Below are positions 36,495-44,069 of a stretch of DNA of 64,000 nt, one piece after another (position 1 is the stretch's first letter; each line of letters opens with the position of its first letter). The translations under genes were made by a program, and so were the position numbers. The notes beneath the pieces are model-generated. The model saw only the letters and a list, made by a program, of their open reading frames with translations, was not told the origin of the DNA and ran no database searches. The stretch comes from Oligoflexia bacterium. GTDB lineage: Bacteria; Bdellovibrionota; UBA1018. The stretch lies in assembly GCA_903895855.1 (NCBI GenBank), contig CAITVN010000015.1:95792-159791 (forward strand). Direction: 5' to 3'.

Positions 36495-37406
36495 CTACTG
36501 GTCTCGCTTAAACTGCGGGTGCTGAGAGATTGCGTCGATCACTTTTTCGCGATTGAATTGAGTAGCCGATGGCGCCGTTGATCGGTACGGCAGCGGTTGT
36601 GAGCTCACATTGAGTTTCTTGAGCCATTCTTCAGCTAGCAGCTTCTCGATGGCCGAGACATCGGTTGATGCGATTGTCGTTTCGCCCTTAGTTGCGGTGC
36701 CCGCGCCCTTGCCGACATAAAAACCACTCAGAAGTAATGCGACTCGCACTGGGGTTGATGCCGAGTAGGTGATGAGAGTTGAGGGTTTGTGTGATTCGTT
36801 GAGATCGCAAAACTCTCTGAGAGCTTTGAACCGCTCAAGGCTCCAAAGCTCAGGAAAAACTTTCGGATCATAGAAGTCGTAAAAAATGAGATCAGGGTGG
36901 GGGAGTCTTCTTTCTTCGCTTTCGGCGGTTTTGGTATCGATAGCGTTGAAATAGCAGTGCGAGTGCAGTCGCCATTGAATCGTGCCATGCGAAGTGCGAA
37001 ATTCGGTCACATGATTCTTAAGCAGTGATTCGAGTTCTCTTTTGTAATGAGAGAGAAATGAAAACTCACCGGGGTGATCAAGCGCAAATCTGAGGCCTTC
37101 GGGCTTGGTTTCAAAACTCATGACGTTGAGGTGGTAGGTTTTTGAAAGATCGAGTGGCCTAGAAAGGCTATCATCGAGGTGGTGAATCAATTCGATCACG
37201 TTCGCTGCGGTGCCCATTCCGACGTCAAAGAGAGTTAAGCCCTTGGGTGAAAAAGCCAGGTCAACGACACATTTTGGTACTTGCGCGGCGTACACATTTT
37301 TGGCCTCTTCGGTGGGGCCGATGTGCGAATGCATGGCTTGATTGTTTTCGGTGTCAACCAAGGTCACTGAGCCATTCGGGTTTTGTTTGAGCTGAAACGC
37401 TGACAT
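36495..37406 (-). CDS. MnmD-like SAM methyltransferase (tRNA wobble U34 type)
   Basis: 303 aa from ATG 37406; a 33-codon extension upstream has no family character. 'LTLFDVGMGTAANVIELIHHL' is the SAM-binding motif I. 'PDLIFYDFYDPKVFPELW' and 'LITYSASTPVRVALLLSGFYVGKGAG' match the DUF752 methyltransferase part of MnmC (stand-alone form called MnmD). That enzyme makes 5-methylaminomethyl-uridine from 5-aminomethyl-uridine in tRNA. The oxidoreductase half of MnmC is absent. The usual DAF active-site motif reads YDFYDP here, so substrate is probable, not certain. Convergent with telA. Confidence 0.75.
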   Translation of the reverse strand: MSAFQLKQNPNGSVTLVDTENNQAMHSHIGPTEEAKNVYAAQVPKCVVDLAFSPKGLTLFDVGMGTAANVIELIHHLDDSLSRPLDLSKTYHLNVMSFETKPEGLRFALDHPGEFSFLSHYKRELESLLKNHVTEFRTSHGTIQWRLHSHCYFNAIDTKTAESEERRLPHPDLIFYDFYDPKVFPELWSLERFKALREFCDLNESHKPSTLITYSASTPVRVALLLSGFYVGKGAGTATKGETTIASTDVSAIEKLLAEEWLKKLNVSSQPLPYRSTAPSATQFNREKVIDAISQHPQFKRDQ

Positions 37407-37708
37407 GAAAGGGGTTATACCTACCACCCCTGTAAAAATTGAAAAGACCTTTATTAAAACAGCAGGGGTCAAAACAGAACAGCGCCGCCCAGTTCGACAG
37501 AACAAGGCGAGCGGGCATGAACTTGTCGGGGGCGATCTTGGTTAACCAAATGTGCCGAAGGTACCCAAATTGAGCCCAAATGAGCCTAGTTAACACTCAA
37601 ATCGATTCAAATAGGCCTATATAGGCCGTTTTTTGCTCCTCACCAAAGCGAAATCGGGTCAGATCTGCCACAACTATCATTGGTCACCCAATGCCGTAAA
37701 ATAGAGGT
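37407..37708. pseudogene. Decayed PilZ-gene copy and lipoprotein promoter region
   Basis: No intact gene. AACAAGGCGAGCGGGCATGA at 37501-37520 is identical to 40508-40527 inside the intact PilZ gene. CTCAAATCGATTCAAA at 37596-37611 is identical to 40817-40832 upstream of it. In the right-hand copy these two blocks are 289 bp apart; here they are 75 bp apart, so most of the gene was deleted. The minus frame across 37354-37596 still reads 'FMPARLVLSN', against 'VMPARLVLND' in the intact protein. Confidence 0.6.
37679..37702 (+). promoter_or_regulatory. Palindrome plus -10, lipoprotein copy 1
   Basis: The perfect palindrome ATTGGTCACCCAAT (37679-37692) lies just upstream of TAAAAT (37697-37702). 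Six bases then lead to ATG 37709, so the start codon is at the expected +1. No -35 hexamer is recognisable. The palindrome occupies that region, which would suit an activator or alternative regulator. The same arrangement is conserved at 40900-40923. Confidence 0.5.
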
Positions 37709-38878
37709 ATGGACCACCTAATGAGCTCTGCGGAGCCTAAAAAACCAACCGCTCGAACAATCAGCAGAAGAACTGCAGAGACATTTCTTCTACTGGGTCC
37801 GACTTTGGGTTTATTCATTTTTGCCGTCATTCTACAAATCGGCTGCGAGCCAGTGGCGAGTTTCAATGTACCGGTAGAAGCCGTGACAGATTCTACGACT
37901 GACAGTTCGGCGGACACTTCAACAGATGCGTCAACAGACACGACTAGCGCTACCGACACTGCGGCAGCCGCTGGGGCAGACGCAGCTGCTGGCGCCGCTG
38001 CGGCGGTAGACTCATCGCTTGACGTCGGTATCACGGTCTTGGGTTCAAGCACTGATGCAACCGCAATCGTGGGCACCTGGGTCGCCCCTTGCGGCACTGA
38101 CGATATGGGAATTACGGGCCAAGCGTACAGCAAGTCTCATTATTATTTCTCAGCAGCGGGTGTTTTAACCATCTCAGGGCAAGGTTATTCAGATAGTTCT
38201 TGCGCATCAGCCGTCGGTGGTGTGGTTCTCGGTGCGACGGGTAGCTACACTTTGGGGGCTGCAGTTGCTGCCAATCTACCTCGCGAGACAAATATAATAA
38301 TCAATGGCATGGGCACCATGCTTGCCATTTTTCAAGTCATTGACAATGTCATGTACTTAGGAATGAACAATGGTTCTAGGCCCACCTTTTTTACTGTCGG
38401 AAACGAAAATTTCAAATTGGGCACCTCGGCACTTCCGATAATGGATTCGGCTCGCCTTGCGGGTACCTGGACGATGGACGGCTGTTCAGATCATGGCGGT
38501 GGTCACGGCCATTACTATCGTGAACAGTATACATTTACAGGTTCAACGAGCACGACGGGCACTTGGTCTGCTCACACAGATCAATTTGGGCCAGCTGACT
38601 CGACCTGTTCTGGGGTGGCTACGGTTATTAATAGTGTGGCCGCTGACGCTTCTTCTCATTACACTTTGGGCATTTACTTCACAAGTCGAGGTGTTTTGCG
38701 TCAGCTTGATTTGCAAGTGGGTACGGCTAACGGCGACTGGATGTCGGGTTCAACGTATTATACGGTCATAGGCATTGAAGGGTCGTCAACCCTGTTCTTG
38801 GGACATGCCAATACCGACGTGAGCTTACGACCAACAGAGACGATGGGTGGATCAAGTGGCGGCGGGTACTCGAAGTAG
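37709..38878 (+). CDS. Surface/periplasmic lipoprotein-like protein, copy 1 (intact)
   Basis: 389 aa. The N-terminus has a basic region, a hydrophobic helix ('LLLGPTLGLFIFAVI') and then 'LQIGCEP', an atypical lipobox with Gly-Cys. A Ser/Thr/Asp repeat linker (units such as TDTS, about 55-90) and an Ala-rich stretch follow. Two similar halves of a beta-rich domain come next, each with 'IVGTWVAPC' or 'LAGTWTMDGC', 'YTFTGSTSTTG' and 'DSTC/DSSC' motifs. This resembles an internally duplicated beta-sandwich. No family is recognised. A frameshifted paralog lies at 40930-42079. Confidence 0.75.
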   Translation: MDHLMSSAEPKKPTARTISRRTAETFLLLGPTLGLFIFAVILQIGCEPVASFNVPVEAVTDSTTDSSADTSTDASTDTTSATDTAAAAGADAAAGAAAAVDSSLDVGITVLGSSTDATAIVGTWVAPCGTDDMGITGQAYSKSHYYFSAAGVLTISGQGYSDSSCASAVGGVVLGATGSYTLGAAVAANLPRETNIIINGMGTMLAIFQVIDNVMYLGMNNGSRPTFFTVGNENFKLGTSALPIMDSARLAGTWTMDGCSDHGGGHGHYYREQYTFTGSTSTTGTWSAHTDQFGPADSTCSGVATVINSVAADASSHYTLGIYFTSRGVLRQLDLQVGTANGDWMSGSTYYTVIGIEGSSTLFLGHANTDVSLRPTETMGGSSGGGYSK

Positions 38879-38906
38879 GCCGGCGCTTAAGTTTTCTCGC
38901 GTTGAC

Positions 38907-40118
38907 TCAAACAGCGTTTGCTAGAGGCACCACCGCAATTCGAGGGTTGATCATTTTTGATTTCTTCAAGGACTTCGAAAGAATCAAAACTTTGCTGTTC
39001 ATTTCTGCCTTGAGCAAACTATCGGCGGCTCGCAATTGAGACGTGGTGGGCTCGTCACTGTCGATAACAATGATTCCGAGGCACCGCCCCGAAGAGGCCA
39101 AAACTAGCGGTATTCTCGCATTATTTCTCGTCCAGTATGACCGGACCACTAATTGTGAACCCAGTCGATACTGAAATTGCGCACGTAGGTTACGAAAGGC
39201 CAGAGAGGTGAGTTGAAGGTCTGTCGAATAAGGTTGCTCGGCTAAAACCAATTCTTCAAATTGATCTTCAAGCAGTATGATCTCGCCCTTAGAACCGCCA
39301 TAAATGGGTATTCGCCTAATCAGAAAAATCGACTCTAGAGCATAAAGCAACGCTTTTTGGGTAACTGCGCTGATGCCGAGTTCTTTTTTGACGTCAGTGT
39401 ACGAATACCCCTGCCATGAAAACGTGGCGATCATTTTGAGGTAACTCATCAAAAGTTCGAGTGACAGCCGAGTTTCATGTACGAGTCTCAGGTCTCGGTC
39501 GAGCATTAACCTCAGAAGGTCGTCGAGTCGTTCTGACATGAGCCGCTGTTCGCGCAAAAAGCAAATTCCGGGCAGGCCTCCTTTTTCAAGGTACAGGTCG
39601 ATCGACTTCAATCGCCTCTTCAGTTCGACAGAGTCTAGGTCATGAAATGAGTTTTCATGAAAAGATTTTTGACCCAAAATCTCAATAAAAAAATCGGAGA
39701 GTGGCCTTTGATCTAATTCAGAAATCACTAGTGGGCCCAATTCGAAAAACATCATTCTGCCGGCTAAAGACTCGCGAATGGCCCTTCTGCTGGTAAAACG
39801 CACTGATCCCGACAAAATAAACTGCCCAGGCATCTTTCGAGTTCTTACTTTTTCTTTGAGGGCCGGAAAGAGCTCGGGCACTGTCTGGCATTCATCAACT
39901 CCAAACGGCATGCATTTAAGAGAGTCAACGAATGCCTCTGGGTCTGCTTCAGCCAGTTTACGAATGCTCTGAGAATCGAACGTTACATAGTGTTCAGTTA
40001 CTTGATTGATGAAGGTGGTCTTACCAACCTGGCGGTGCCCGAAAATACCCAAAATCGGGGTAGCTTTGATGAGCTTATCATAAAGACTTCTTACGCTTCG
40101 GGTTCGGTCATGTGCCAT
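38907..40118 (-). CDS. AAA_14/DUF4143 ATPase, paralog C (nuclease motif lost)
   Basis: 403 aa from ATG 40118. A 12-codon upstream extension would run into the promoter palindrome and is rejected. Walker A is 'GHRQVGKTTFI' and Walker B 'PFGVDECQTVPEL', followed by 'FILSGSVRF'. In the DUF4143-like end the D...ExK motif has become 'RIPLVLASSGRCLGIIVIDS', so nuclease-like chemistry is unlikely while ATPase motifs remain. TTGACA-N17-TAATTT ends seven bases before ATG, with a perfect 17-bp inverted repeat over the promoter. Located between the two lipoprotein paralogs. Confidence 0.85.
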   Translation of the reverse strand: MAHDRTRSVRSLYDKLIKATPILGIFGHRQVGKTTFINQVTEHYVTFDSQSIRKLAEADPEAFVDSLKCMPFGVDECQTVPELFPALKEKVRTRKMPGQFILSGSVRFTSRRAIRESLAGRMMFFELGPLVISELDQRPLSDFFIEILGQKSFHENSFHDLDSVELKRRLKSIDLYLEKGGLPGICFLREQRLMSERLDDLLRLMLDRDLRLVHETRLSLELLMSYLKMIATFSWQGYSYTDVKKELGISAVTQKALLYALESIFLIRRIPIYGGSKGEIILLEDQFEELVLAEQPYSTDLQLTSLAFRNLRAQFQYRLGSQLVVRSYWTRNNARIPLVLASSGRCLGIIVIDSDEPTTSQLRAADSLLKAEMNSKVLILSKSLKKSKMINPRIAVVPLANAV

Positions 40119-40179
40119 AATGACTAAATTAACTGTGGCAGTCATTTTTGTCAATAGAAGCTAAAAATGACTGCCACAG
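40119..40179 (-). promoter_or_regulatory. Consensus promoter with 17-bp perfect inverted repeat, ATPase C
   Basis: Arms 40133-40149 and 40163-40179 (CTGTGGCAGTCATTTTT and its exact complement), spacer 13. On the minus strand a perfect TTGACA (40149-40154) lies at the inner edge of the proximal arm and TAATTT (40126-40131) follows after 17 bp. Seven bases remain to the ATG. The proximal arm fills the -35/-10 spacer. Confidence 0.65.
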
Positions 40180-40231
40180 GCATTTCAGTAACTAAATAAA
40201 TGTCGCGACAATCGGGGGTTATACCACTTTG

Positions 40232-40690
40232 TTAAACAGTCGAAGTGAGAATTTTTCTTGAGTGTTGCAAGAAGGTCCCGAATTCGACTTCACCTTGTGA
40301 ATCGTTTGATTCGATTTGCAGATCAAGTCGAGCATCGAAATAGTTTTGGCAAATGATCTGTCTGGTCATTTCAGTTCTTGCACATTGAGTGACCGTTGCC
40401 GAAAATTTGACTAGGGTAGGTTCGCTAAATCGCAGGTGTACTTTTTCGCCTGGCGGAATTTGGTGGGTGACAAAGAGGCTGAGTTTCTTTGAACTGAGGT
40501 CATTCAAAACAAGGCGAGCGGGCATGACCCTATCGAGACCTGATATCGAGTCGAAGTATGACAGCGTGCCTGAAACCATTCGAATTCGCATCGCCACAGC
40601 GTCAACGGTCTGACGCTTTCCGTTTCGTCCCTTTTTATCTCTTAGGGCTTTAGAATAGGGCTTAACTTTGAACTCTGGGACTTCCCACAT
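40232..40690 (-). CDS. PilZ-like domain protein, intact copy
   Basis: 152 aa from ATG 40690, which has AAGAGG nine bases upstream; an open frame continues to 40831. The fold pattern 'MPARLVLNDLSSKKLSLFVTHQIPPGEKVHLRF' and 'FSATVTQCARTEMTRQIICQNYFDARLDLQI' follows PilZ domains, though the RxxxR and D/NxSxxG c-di-GMP motifs are poorly conserved, so binding is doubtful. The gene and its upstream region are partly duplicated at 37.4-37.6 kb. It diverges from lipoprotein copy 2. Confidence 0.6.
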   Translation of the reverse strand: MWEVPEFKVKPYSKALRDKKGRNGKRQTVDAVAMRIRMVSGTLSYFDSISGLDRVMPARLVLNDLSSKKLSLFVTHQIPPGEKVHLRFSEPTLVKFSATVTQCARTEMTRQIICQNYFDARLDLQIESNDSQGEVEFGTFLQHSRKILTSTV

Positions 40691-40899
40691 AGGTCGATAC
40701 CTCTTCTTGTTTTGACGTATCGGTAGGCGGCAGAAAATTCCTAATTTCGTATTTTGCGCGCCGTCAACGAGCACGCTGATGGTAACCAATGAGTGCCTAA
40801 CGTACGCAATTTGACGCTCAAATCGATTCAAACAGGCTTATAATGGCTCAATTTTGTCAGTTACAGGCGCGAAACTGGCTCAACTGTGACTCAACTATC

Positions 40900-40923
40900 A
40901 TTGGTCACCCAATTCTATAAAAT
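40900..40923 (+). promoter_or_regulatory. Palindrome plus -10, lipoprotein copy 2
   Basis: The palindrome ATTGGTCACCCAAT (40900-40913) is identical to that of copy 1. TAAAAT (40918-40923) is followed by six bases and ATG 40930. Conservation of palindrome, spacing and -10 while the flanks have diverged argues that these elements are functional. Confidence 0.5.
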
Positions 40924-40929
40924 AGAGGC

Positions 40930-42079
40930 ATGGACCACAAAATGAGCTCTGGGGAGCCAAGAGAAAAAGAAGCTGGGCGGTACCTTAGAAGAAGCTCAGA
41001 GAGTTTAATTCTGCTGGGTCCGACTCTGGGCTTGTTTGTTTTTGCAGTCATTATTGAAACTGGCTGCGAGCCGGTGGCGAGCTTCAATGTGCCGACAGAA
41101 GCGGTGACAGACTCTTCGACTGACACTTCAACAGACACCTCGACCGATACCTCGACTGACACTTCAAGCAGTGCCGATACTGCTGCCGCCGCGGGGGCAG
41201 CTGCAGGTGGAGGTGCCGTAGCGGTGACAGACTCATCGCTTGATGTCGGTATTACCGTATCGGGCTCAAGCACTGATGCAAGTGCGATCGTGGGCACCTG
41301 GGTCGGCCCTTGCAAGACCGATGACACGGCGATCACTGGTCAACCCTACACCAAGACTCATTACTATTTCGCAGCGGCGGGCAGTTTGACCTTTTCTGGT
41401 CAAGGGTATTCAGACAGTTCTTGTGCGTCTGCCGTGGGGGGGGGTGGTTCTCGGTTATTCGGGTAGCTACACACTGGGGGCTACAGTCGCCGCCAATCTG
41501 CCTCGCAACCTCGATCTCACACTGACTGGTGTGGGCTCTTTTTTGAGCATATTTCAAGTCATTGACAATGTTTTGTACCTAGCTATGGATAACACTCGAC
41601 CCGTGGTTTTCAGTTCGAACACCCAAAATCTCAAACTGGGCACGACGGCGTATCCCGAAATTGATTCGGCTCGAATTGCAGGCTCCTGGACAAACCATGA
41701 CTGTTCAGATCGCGGCGGTGGGCTAGGGCACTACTGGAAAGCGTTTTACACTTTCACGGCTTCTACTAGCACGACGGGTAGTTGGAGTTCGAGTACCGAA
41801 CAGTATGGTCCGGCCGATTCGACCTGTTCAGGCGCTCACACAACTAGCGCAAATGGCAATGGCACTTACACCTTGCAAGGCTATGTAACTGATACTCTCA
41901 GAAAACTCGACTTGTACATAGCAGCCGGTACCGCAGAGTGGACTCCGACTGCGACAATGTACACGGTCATCGCTGTCGAGGCTTCGTCAACGATGTTTAT
42001 GGGTAATGGCAATATCGACGTCAATCTACGCCCAACCCAAACGATGGGCGGCGCAACTAGCGGATGGTTCGCGAAGTAG
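40930..42079 (+). pseudogene. Surface lipoprotein-like paralog, copy 2, frameshifted at G9
   Basis: Closely related to the intact protein at 37709: same 'GCEPVASFNVP' segment, TDTS repeats, 'SSLDVGITV', 'GQGYSDSSCASAVGG' and second half. The first frame runs 40930-41466 and stops (178 aa). From about 41440 the matching sequence continues in the +1-shifted frame to 42079. The break is a run of nine G (41436-41444). With eight G the gene would encode about 382 aa without interruption. It is either an off-phase of a contingency gene, a recent pseudogene or a sequencing error. The downstream half shows no further damage. Confidence 0.7.
41436..41444 (+). repeat. Poly-G tract (9) at the frameshift
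   Basis: Nine consecutive G inside the coding sequence of lipoprotein copy 2. The matching position in copy 1 (about 38213-38222) is interrupted by T and C, so the tract is unique to this copy. Slipped-strand change of one base would restore the frame. Confidence 0.85.
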
Positions 42080-42425
42080 ACCCGCGCTTAACTTTTGTCG
42101 CGCAGGCTTAAATAGCGTCACAATTCGCGTTCGACTGAACGACCTCTGGTCTTCGGCTAATAGAGAAATAAAGTTTGGTAAGCTCTAAGAATTCATCGTG
42201 AAAAGCTTACCATTGAATAATGTGATTTCTACCACGTTTTTCGATCGAATAATGTGAATGCCGTCACACTTTAGTGAAATCAAATGGGCAATTCGAAAAA
42301 AAATAGTGATTACGGCTAGTTATGACGCCTATTGATCGAAGAACACGCTAAAATCGCGCTAGCACTTTCAAAAAGTGGTCTATAAATGCATTGACGATGC
42401 AGTTTTAACCCAGTTATAATGACGT
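42080..42425 (+). promoter_or_regulatory. 346-bp regulatory stretch: CRP-like sites, inverted repeats, leaderless promoter of ATPase D
   Basis: No gene. From left to right: TGGTAAGCT / AGCTTACCA inverted repeat (42176-42184, 42204-42212); GAATAATGTGA repeated directly at 42215-42225 and 42247-42257. The second copy continues into TGTGA-N6-TCACA (42253-42268), a perfect CRP/FNR-family consensus, and the first into a half-matching site (42221-42236). CACTTT/AAAGTG palindrome at 42363-42377. TGCAT/ATGCA arms (42387-42391, 42397-42401) frame the -35 TTGACG (42391-42396). TATAAT is at 42415-42420 after 18 bp. ATG 42426 follows after five bases, so the mRNA should be leaderless or nearly so. Confidence 0.6.
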
Positions 42426-43568
42426 ATGGCTCATCTTAGGTACCGAGAAATTCATGACCTCTTTCTAAGGAAAATCAAGCAGTGGCCCGCTGTCTGTCTT
42501 TTGGGGCCCAGACAATGTGGAAAAAGTACTTTTGTTAAAGATTTGGCGTTAAAAGAAGGCGAGTTTACACAAATTTCTTTTGATAAAGGTGCCCAGCGTA
42601 TCGCTGCGAAGCAAAATCCTGAGCATTTTTTGAAAAAACTAATTCTTGAACCCATCGTTTTAGATGAGGTTCAAAAAATTCCTGAACTCTTTGACGAAAT
42701 TAAAGCCCTGATTGATGAGGAGCGTAGGCCCGGCCGGTTTATTCTTACCGGCAGTGCCCGCTTTTCGTCGAAGATTGGTATACGTGAATCGCTGACCGGG
42801 CGTACTGCCGTACTTTATCTTGACTCGCTTACTTTGGGCGAAACCCTGCGAAAAACACAAAACGATGCCGTCGTGCTTGGGCTCACTGAAATTTCTCGCT
42901 ACCTGCAGTTCGGTGGCATGCCAGTGATTTGTTTTTCGCGCGACGACAGCGTTCGGCGCGATTACTGGGATGAGTGGTTAGAAACCCTCTGCGAACAAGA
43001 TTTGCATGCCTTTAGTCATGGCCGACTCTCGTCTGATTTAGCTCGTCAGCTTCTTGAGTTGAGTGCTCAAGTTGATGAGCCGGTGGTCTCAGAGTTTGCC
43101 AAAAAGACTGGAGTGAATGCTCGTAGAATTCAAAACCACCTAGAGGCGCTCGAGAATTTGTTTGTTTTGTATCGAGTAGAACCTCACCCCCAATCGGTAG
43201 GAAAAACTCGGTACCTGCCTTTTGACTGTGGGCTCGTACACCATTTTGGAGGCTCAGAAAAACGAAAGTGGGAAGTCTTATTCTATCACCAAATTCGTAA
43301 TCAACTGCGTTTTCAAGGCTCGAAGAAAACAGTGTTACAATACCTTCGGACTAAAAAGGGAATTCAAATTGATTTTGTGCTCCCTGAATCAAATGATTTT
43401 TTTCAACTGGTTGAATCGACTTATCCAAGTCAGCGACAACTGCAATCGGCCAAAGCTATTCTCACACGCCTCAAACCGAATCGATTTGTCTTTGTCTGCG
43501 CTACCGATGAAGCCATGCAAACACTATCGCCCCGTCTCGAGGTGTGGCCGTTGAAGCAAATTTTCTAA
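42426..43568 (+). CDS. AAA_14/DUF4143 ATPase, paralog D
   Basis: 380 aa. Walker A 'GPRQCGKSTFV', Walker B 'PIVLDEVQKIPEL', sensor 'FILTGSARFSS'. The middle 'VVSEFAKKTGVNARRIQNHLEAL' looks like a winged-helix segment. The C-terminal D is kept in 'GIQIDFVL' but the following ExK is altered to 'LVESTYP', so nuclease-like chemistry is questionable. The promoter is the best of the four paralogs (TTGACG-N18-TATAAT) and no ribosome-binding site precedes the ATG. It follows the frameshifted lipoprotein gene on the same strand after a long regulatory stretch. Confidence 0.87.
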   Translation: MAHLRYREIHDLFLRKIKQWPAVCLLGPRQCGKSTFVKDLALKEGEFTQISFDKGAQRIAAKQNPEHFLKKLILEPIVLDEVQKIPELFDEIKALIDEERRPGRFILTGSARFSSKIGIRESLTGRTAVLYLDSLTLGETLRKTQNDAVVLGLTEISRYLQFGGMPVICFSRDDSVRRDYWDEWLETLCEQDLHAFSHGRLSSDLARQLLELSAQVDEPVVSEFAKKTGVNARRIQNHLEALENLFVLYRVEPHPQSVGKTRYLPFDCGLVHHFGGSEKRKWEVLFYHQIRNQLRFQGSKKTVLQYLRTKKGIQIDFVLPESNDFFQLVESTYPSQRQLQSAKAILTRLKPNRFVFVCATDEAMQTLSPRLEVWPLKQIF

Positions 43569-43583
43569 AGAAGGTTAAGCGAT

Positions 43584-43961
43584 CTACTGACCAAACCACT
43601 CGACGTGGTAGATGCCCAGAGTGATGGCAATGAACCCAAGGGCGAGAATCACCAACCAAAGAACTTTCGCGAGTTCAGGCTTCTTTGCAATCATCACAGT
43701 CACGCCACCGAGGGCTAACCAAATCGCAAGTTTGATCCAGGCCCAGGCCGGAAATCCGACACCTTGCAGTTTCGCGATCATGCCGAAACCACCGACCAAT
43801 GAAAGAAGAAGGCCGAGGCCGTGTGTTGCTGCGGTCTTAGCGCGCCAAACATTGTTCTTCTTCAGACCGCCATTGGCCGAGTACACGAGCAACCCGCCGA
43901 GCGGAAAAAATACCATTAACATACCGATCAAGTGCATGACTTTATAGAACTGAATTGACAT
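43584..43961 (-). CDS. Four-TM membrane protein
   Basis: 125 aa with four hydrophobic helices: 'LIGMLMVFFPLGGLLVY', 'GLGLLLSLVGGFGMIA', 'AWIKLAIWLALGGVTVMIA' and 'VLWLVILALGFIAITLGIY'. The opening 'YKVMHLIGMLMVF' with His and the conserved 'H.LGLLLSL..G' resemble small heme- or quinone-associated membrane proteins (CopD/SirB-like). This is only a resemblance. Convergent with ATPase D (15 bp). Confidence 0.6.
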   Translation of the reverse strand: MSIQFYKVMHLIGMLMVFFPLGGLLVYSANGGLKKNNVWRAKTAATHGLGLLLSLVGGFGMIAKLQGVGFPAWAWIKLAIWLALGGVTVMIAKKPELAKVLWLVILALGFIAITLGIYHVEWFGQ

Positions 43962-44069
43962 GGCTACCGTTTACCTTGTGCCCCTGGCGATGTCTAGTGG
44001 CAATCTGACTTTTTTGATACGCAGTCTCATGATGATTGCGCAGTCTAGTGGCACAGTTAGTTGGCGAAG

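Noticed and set aside
36728..36988. Minus-strand 86-codon ORF inside the MnmD-like gene
   Set aside because: Overlaps the real gene in another frame on the same strand; no coding character.
37684..38133. Minus-strand Ala/Ser/Val-rich ORF, repeated at 40905-41336
   Set aside because: Antisense shadow of the Ser/Thr/Asp and Ala repeats of the lipoprotein paralogs.
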